Assembly: GCF_002127325.2 (NCBI RefSeq)
Contig: NC_035433.2
Coordinates: 12,868,111 to 12,932,110, forward strand
Direction of reading: 5' to 3'
DNA: 64,000 nt
DNA from: Helianthus annuus
Lineage: Eukaryota > Streptophyta > Magnoliopsida > Asterales > Asteraceae
Numbering within the stretch: the stretch's first letter is position 1; each line of letters opens with the position of its first letter. Under the pieces are notes generated by a model. That model did not search any database and had not been told where the DNA came from. It saw only the letters and a list, made by a program, of their open reading frames with translations. This document shows positions 60,466 to 64,000 of this stretch, one piece after another. The translations under genes and the position numbers were made by a program.

Positions 60466-62749
60466 CCATTGGATTAACATGTGTTGGTGGATATTATAAG
60501 GAACCTTTAGAACATAACCTCATCATTCTCACAATTCACAAACACTTGAAACTCTTTCTTCCCCTCTCCCTCACATACGCCGAGAACACACACACACACA
60601 CAACCCTCCCCTTCATTCAATTCTCATCCATTTTCAAGACATCACAACGTGTAAAAAGCATTACAAGGAAGCTAGGAACTGTTGGAAGTTGAAGGACCTC
60701 TCATACAAGCTTTTGACCAACTCATCTTCATCTTGTGATCATCCCTAGCCTTGAGCTAGTAGTAAGATCATTCACACTCTATTTTACATCTTATTAAGTT
60801 GGTTAAAAGATGGTGTAAGTTGATAATCATGAAAAACACTATGAATCAAGAACATGAAACTTAAACATAAGCTTAAAAATCACAAGAAATCATGTTGTTA
60901 AGTGCTGTTATGATTGTTGATTGATGATTGTTTGTATTTATGATGTTAAACATCATATGATCTTGCTAGATAGTGACCAAAGACATAATCTAGCAAGATG
61001 AGAGGATGATTATGTTAGGAATCAAAGTATTCATCTTTATGTTAAGGCATGAACTTGAAGTATAACATGTTTTCTTGAAAAATAATGATCAAAGTGTAAT
61101 GTAGATCATACAAATGGATGATTTCAAAGGATAATTTCTCAAGAAACTAAGTTAAAATACAAGATTTACATAAACTTGGTTCTTAAAGAAATCAACCACA
61201 TTTTTAGTAGTTAATCAAGTGTAGAAATATATATTTAACAAGAAAAACTCAAGAAGAAATATTTTTAGAAAATTTATTTACAAGTTGTAAACATCTAACT
61301 TCTTCAATAATGATGTTTTTAAATAAATAATCATACTTTAAAGGGTAACTAAGCTTACTAAACACACTAGTAAGTTACTACAAATTTTTGTAAATTTTCA
61401 AGTTCATGAAGTAGTGATTAATGCTTGATTTTGGCAAATTGGTAAGTATTTGTTGATTTGTTGTTTATTGTGATGATTTATAACAGAAAATGATATGCTT
61501 TGAAAGCATGGAAACCTCCATTTTTAAGGGGAAAGTATGGCAAAATTTTTCTAAAAATTAAACACTTAGAAAAATATTTTTAAACAAATATTTACAAGTA
61601 TATTTTAAACCATAAATTTTCATACAAAGCTTGCCATAATTTTTGTTACAAAAATTATAAATATTGGAGTTAGGAAAATATATATTTAGATGTCACCATG
61701 TGTGTGATTATTTGTATATTATGTGTATTAGTTATAATATTTTAGGGCTTGAAATAATATAACTCACCAAAATACCAAGAAATTACAATACAAAATATTA
61801 CCAAAAATTCCAAGAAATGAACATATAAATTATAGCCAAAATATTGGAGAAACCGAAGAAGGAATATAACTCACATAAATATTCCGGAATTTAATTCATG
61901 AGTATATTTTGTTAAATGGTATTTTGGACACCAAGAAAACAAAATTATGGTTTTTACAATTATAACAAAGATATATCATATTTTTGACAAAGAAGAAAAT
62001 ATATTATTTTTGGGTAAATATAATATATATATATATATATATGTTTTCTTGAAATTATTAGAAGATATATTATTTTTGGGAGAAAATATATTCTCTTAAA
62101 TAAACTTTGAACATATTTTTTTTGGGTGAAAAATAGATTTATATATATTTTCTAGGTTAAACTTGAAAATATATTATTTTTGAGGTTTAAACGAAAATAC
62201 AATTATTTTTGCCAAGGGAAAAACTATAAATAATTTTTCTATGTAAAATTTCTTAAAAAATATATTTTGAGAATATACATTGATGAATTTTTATTAGAAA
62301 TAATATTCCGGAAAAATTTATACAACAATTAAGTATAATGGTACTTAATAAACACAATAAGAATACGTATTCTCGTACGTATAAATATACACCGGAATAC
62401 GCCACAGATACTTGGCAAAAATATACAAGTTTAAGATACGAGTATGAATAATACTCATCCTTGGGAAATTATACATGTACAAATACATAAATGTGACAAG
62501 TTAAAGTATTTTATTTTAGCAATTATTCCAAACTCCAATAAATATAATTTAAGTTAAAATACTTATTATTTTAACAAATAATTATAACTTGGAATAATAT
62601 TAAGGACACAATGAAACGTAACTCAAAGACACTAATTAAGACTATGTCAAGGCACGACCCACCCGTCTAATAAACCGTAGTACGCTTGTAGGTAGTCGTG
62701 CACTCTAAGGGAAGCTTTGAGTTACATTGGATACAAAGAACGCAAGATT

Positions 62750-63243
62750 GTGAGTTCATGTCCCCCTTTTCTTTTAATTGTTTTCGGTTTTATAACTTCG
62801 GGGGTGAAGTACATGTTATAAATTGTTTACAAACGTTTACATATTGTATGGTTAGCTAAGGAATGTACTGCTAGATCATGTGAGTGGTGGGTACAAGGCT
62901 TAAGACCATTAATCCTCGTAGTAGGACCGGGGGACATGAGTGATAGATCTATTTGGGTGTTGCGAGCCCCACCCATGAGGACCGGGATTTGGCCCATGAG
63001 GTGACTATGTCTTACAGCCGGAAGCCCGGTACAAAATCCGCTAGGATTGAGCCTTCCTGCATCAAGTCACACATATTAATGGCCTTGCAAACCATTAATC
63101 GATATGTTTCCTTGTCTGCTTTCATACCGGGTTTACAAATACATACATACTTACAATGATTACAAAGGTTTATTCGTGCACACATACAAAACACATGAAC
63201 TCGCTCAAATTTTGTTGAGGTTTTCAAACTACATGTATTTCAG
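62750..63243 (+). other. Putative LTR-internal intron of E7
   Basis: AGATT|GTGAGTTC and GTATTTCAG|GAAAC. The donor lacks the usual AG before GT. The block 62908-63095 is shared with the E8 intron. Confidence 0.45.
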
Positions 63244-63606
63244 GAAACTAAATGTGGATCTAGCGGGCGTTTAGAAGTTTTGAGTGTTGTTTGAAATAAA
63301 AGATGTCATCCAGTGTCTAAGGATTTGGATTGTGTATCTTATCCTGGATAAGATACATAGTTCAAAACCTAGTTTTTATTAGTATCTTTTGTCGAGTCCT
63401 TATGGAACTCTAAACAATTTGAATGGTTTGTAATATGGATTTGAAGTCTGTGTTGGGATTTGAACAATGTTGTTTGTAATGTTTTAAAACTATCTATGGA
63501 TGAACATCTTGGGTTTTATCATATAGTTGTTTGTTATGGTTGAATGCAATGATATTAAGCAAGTCACACATAATCATGCTTCCGCAAAAGTCAGGGTGTG
63601 ACAGTT

Positions 63607-63624
63607 TGGTATCAGAGCTTCGAT
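63607..63624 (+). promoter_or_regulatory. E7 primer-binding site (initiator tRNA-Met)
   Basis: TGGTATCAGAGCTTCGAT; only the first 12 bases match the usual primer core. Confidence 0.88.
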
Positions 63625-63932
63625 TGTAGCGAACTAGGATTCTTTCTCGAGTCTAGACTACAATCATTAGGGCTCTCACAAAAATATTTTTACAACATGT
63701 TTTCATTGCATACACAAAATGCCCAGATCCGTGGAACAAACATTTTACAAAAGGAAAGATAAGAAACACGATTGCAATCACAAACCCCATGTAGTCTGGT
63801 AGACTAAGAAAGATAGAAATGTTTCAAAAAAGATAATGTGAATACATGATTGAGTGATAACTGTCTTTATTGCATACTAAGTGTAGTGGTTAATATATGT
63901 GCACATGTTATGATTGTTATGTTACAAGCATT

Positions 63933-64000
63933 ATGTCTTCTTTAGAGAACGGGTTATTAGACGTTGATGATCCTATGGCTATCGTCTCAGATGATGAGAT
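63933..64000 (+). CDS. gag: E7 gag, first 22 codons (cut by window end)
   Basis: ATG at 63933, 330 bases after the LTR, opens an acidic frame with DVDDP and SDDE that stays open to the edge. Placement after the primer site and LTR makes a gag start the obvious reading; no domain is reached. It differs from the MPPRR starts of E1/E2 and the glycine/arginine-rich starts of E3/E5. Confidence 0.6.
   Translation, partial: MSSLENGLLDVDDPMAIVSDDE

Larger units (their letters stand above)
60011..63603 (+). repeat. E7 5' LTR, second piece
   Basis: Continues E7 after E6; CGAACATCATAACAC near 60267 and the CTAGCCTTGAGCTAGT word near 60743 are shared with E5. TATA box 60460-60465, long AT-rich stretch 61100-62630 with a TA run at 62021-62042, putative intron 62750-63243, end GGGTGTGACA at 63603. 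Confidence 0.85.
47037..64000 (+). mobile_element. E7: Ty3/gypsy element, 5' LTR and start of gag; outermost host of the nest
   Basis: The 5' LTR is in two pieces (47037-47413 and 60011-63603) with E6 between them. A primer site and the first gag codons follow, and the element leaves the window. The LTR start TGTGACAACTGTC resembles the E5 start over the first 150 bases, with ATCCGTACAATTATTAA and a GCTTTCTGAT word in both. The whole LTR would be about 3.97 kb. Confidence 0.8.

Noticed and set aside
63012..63227. Cys-rich 71-codon minus frame
   Set aside because: Inside the E7 intron block; it is not open in the matching E8 block.

Overview
The window looks like a repeat-dense, intergenic piece of a plant nuclear genome. 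Almost everything in it is LTR retrotransposon of the Ty3/gypsy (Metaviridae) type. The pol gene order is protease, reverse transcriptase, RNase H, integrase and chromodomain-like tail. The primer-binding sites match initiator tRNA-Met (TGGTATCAGAGC), the LTRs are long (2.3-4 kb), and the C-terminal EEP-EI-D block is of the Tekay/Del chromovirus kind. A dicot, possibly Asteraceae, is my guess from the general look of the LTRs; no host gene confirms it. I see no intact protein-coding host gene, tRNA, rRNA or CRISPR array.

Layout, left to right. (1) An LTR of family E8 (1-1185 and 11207-13580, + strand) is split by a complete 10-kb element, E1 (1186-11201, target duplication ACAGT), which carries only a damaged gag and no pol. 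(2) A LINE insertion with only a decayed ORF1 lies at 13659-15814. (3) E3, a minus-strand gag-pol element (16412-36738), has a 3' LTR split by E2 (target duplication CCCTG). The E2 locus was then rearranged: a solo-like LTR, a copy of the E3 LTR piece, then a partial LTR, a decayed gag-pol and another partial LTR, followed by the E3 LTR piece again. This leaves two direct copies of about 4.05 kb (18151-22206 and 27015-31068). (4) E4, a minus-strand element (37088-46344), has 3.8-kb LTRs and no recognisable coding capacity; its LTR family is that of E8. (5) A three-deep nest: the 5' LTR of E7 (47037-63603) is split by a solo LTR, E6 (47414-60005, TGAAA), which is split by E5 (49073-59392, AGCGG/AGTGG). 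E5 has a nearly intact pol but has lost its gag. The first codons of the E7 gag run off the right edge.

How the pieces relate: E1 (gag only) and E2 (gag-pol) share gag and most of the LTR, so an E2-type element is a plausible helper for E1. E3 and E5 are related gag-pol lineages. E4 and E8 are one non-coding family.

The least expected signal is structural. Every LTR family here carries, downstream of its TATA box, (a) a 5'-UTR intron-like segment with AG|GTGAGT-type donor and TTTCAG-type acceptor lying inside the LTR, (b) a small hairpin just after the donor, and (c) arrays or chains of short perfect hairpins whose sequence differs between families and in several places changes by compensating pairs. 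Up to three of four dated insertions fall in hairpin loops. All similarity statements come from reading the sequence by eye; no alignment, folding or database search was run.
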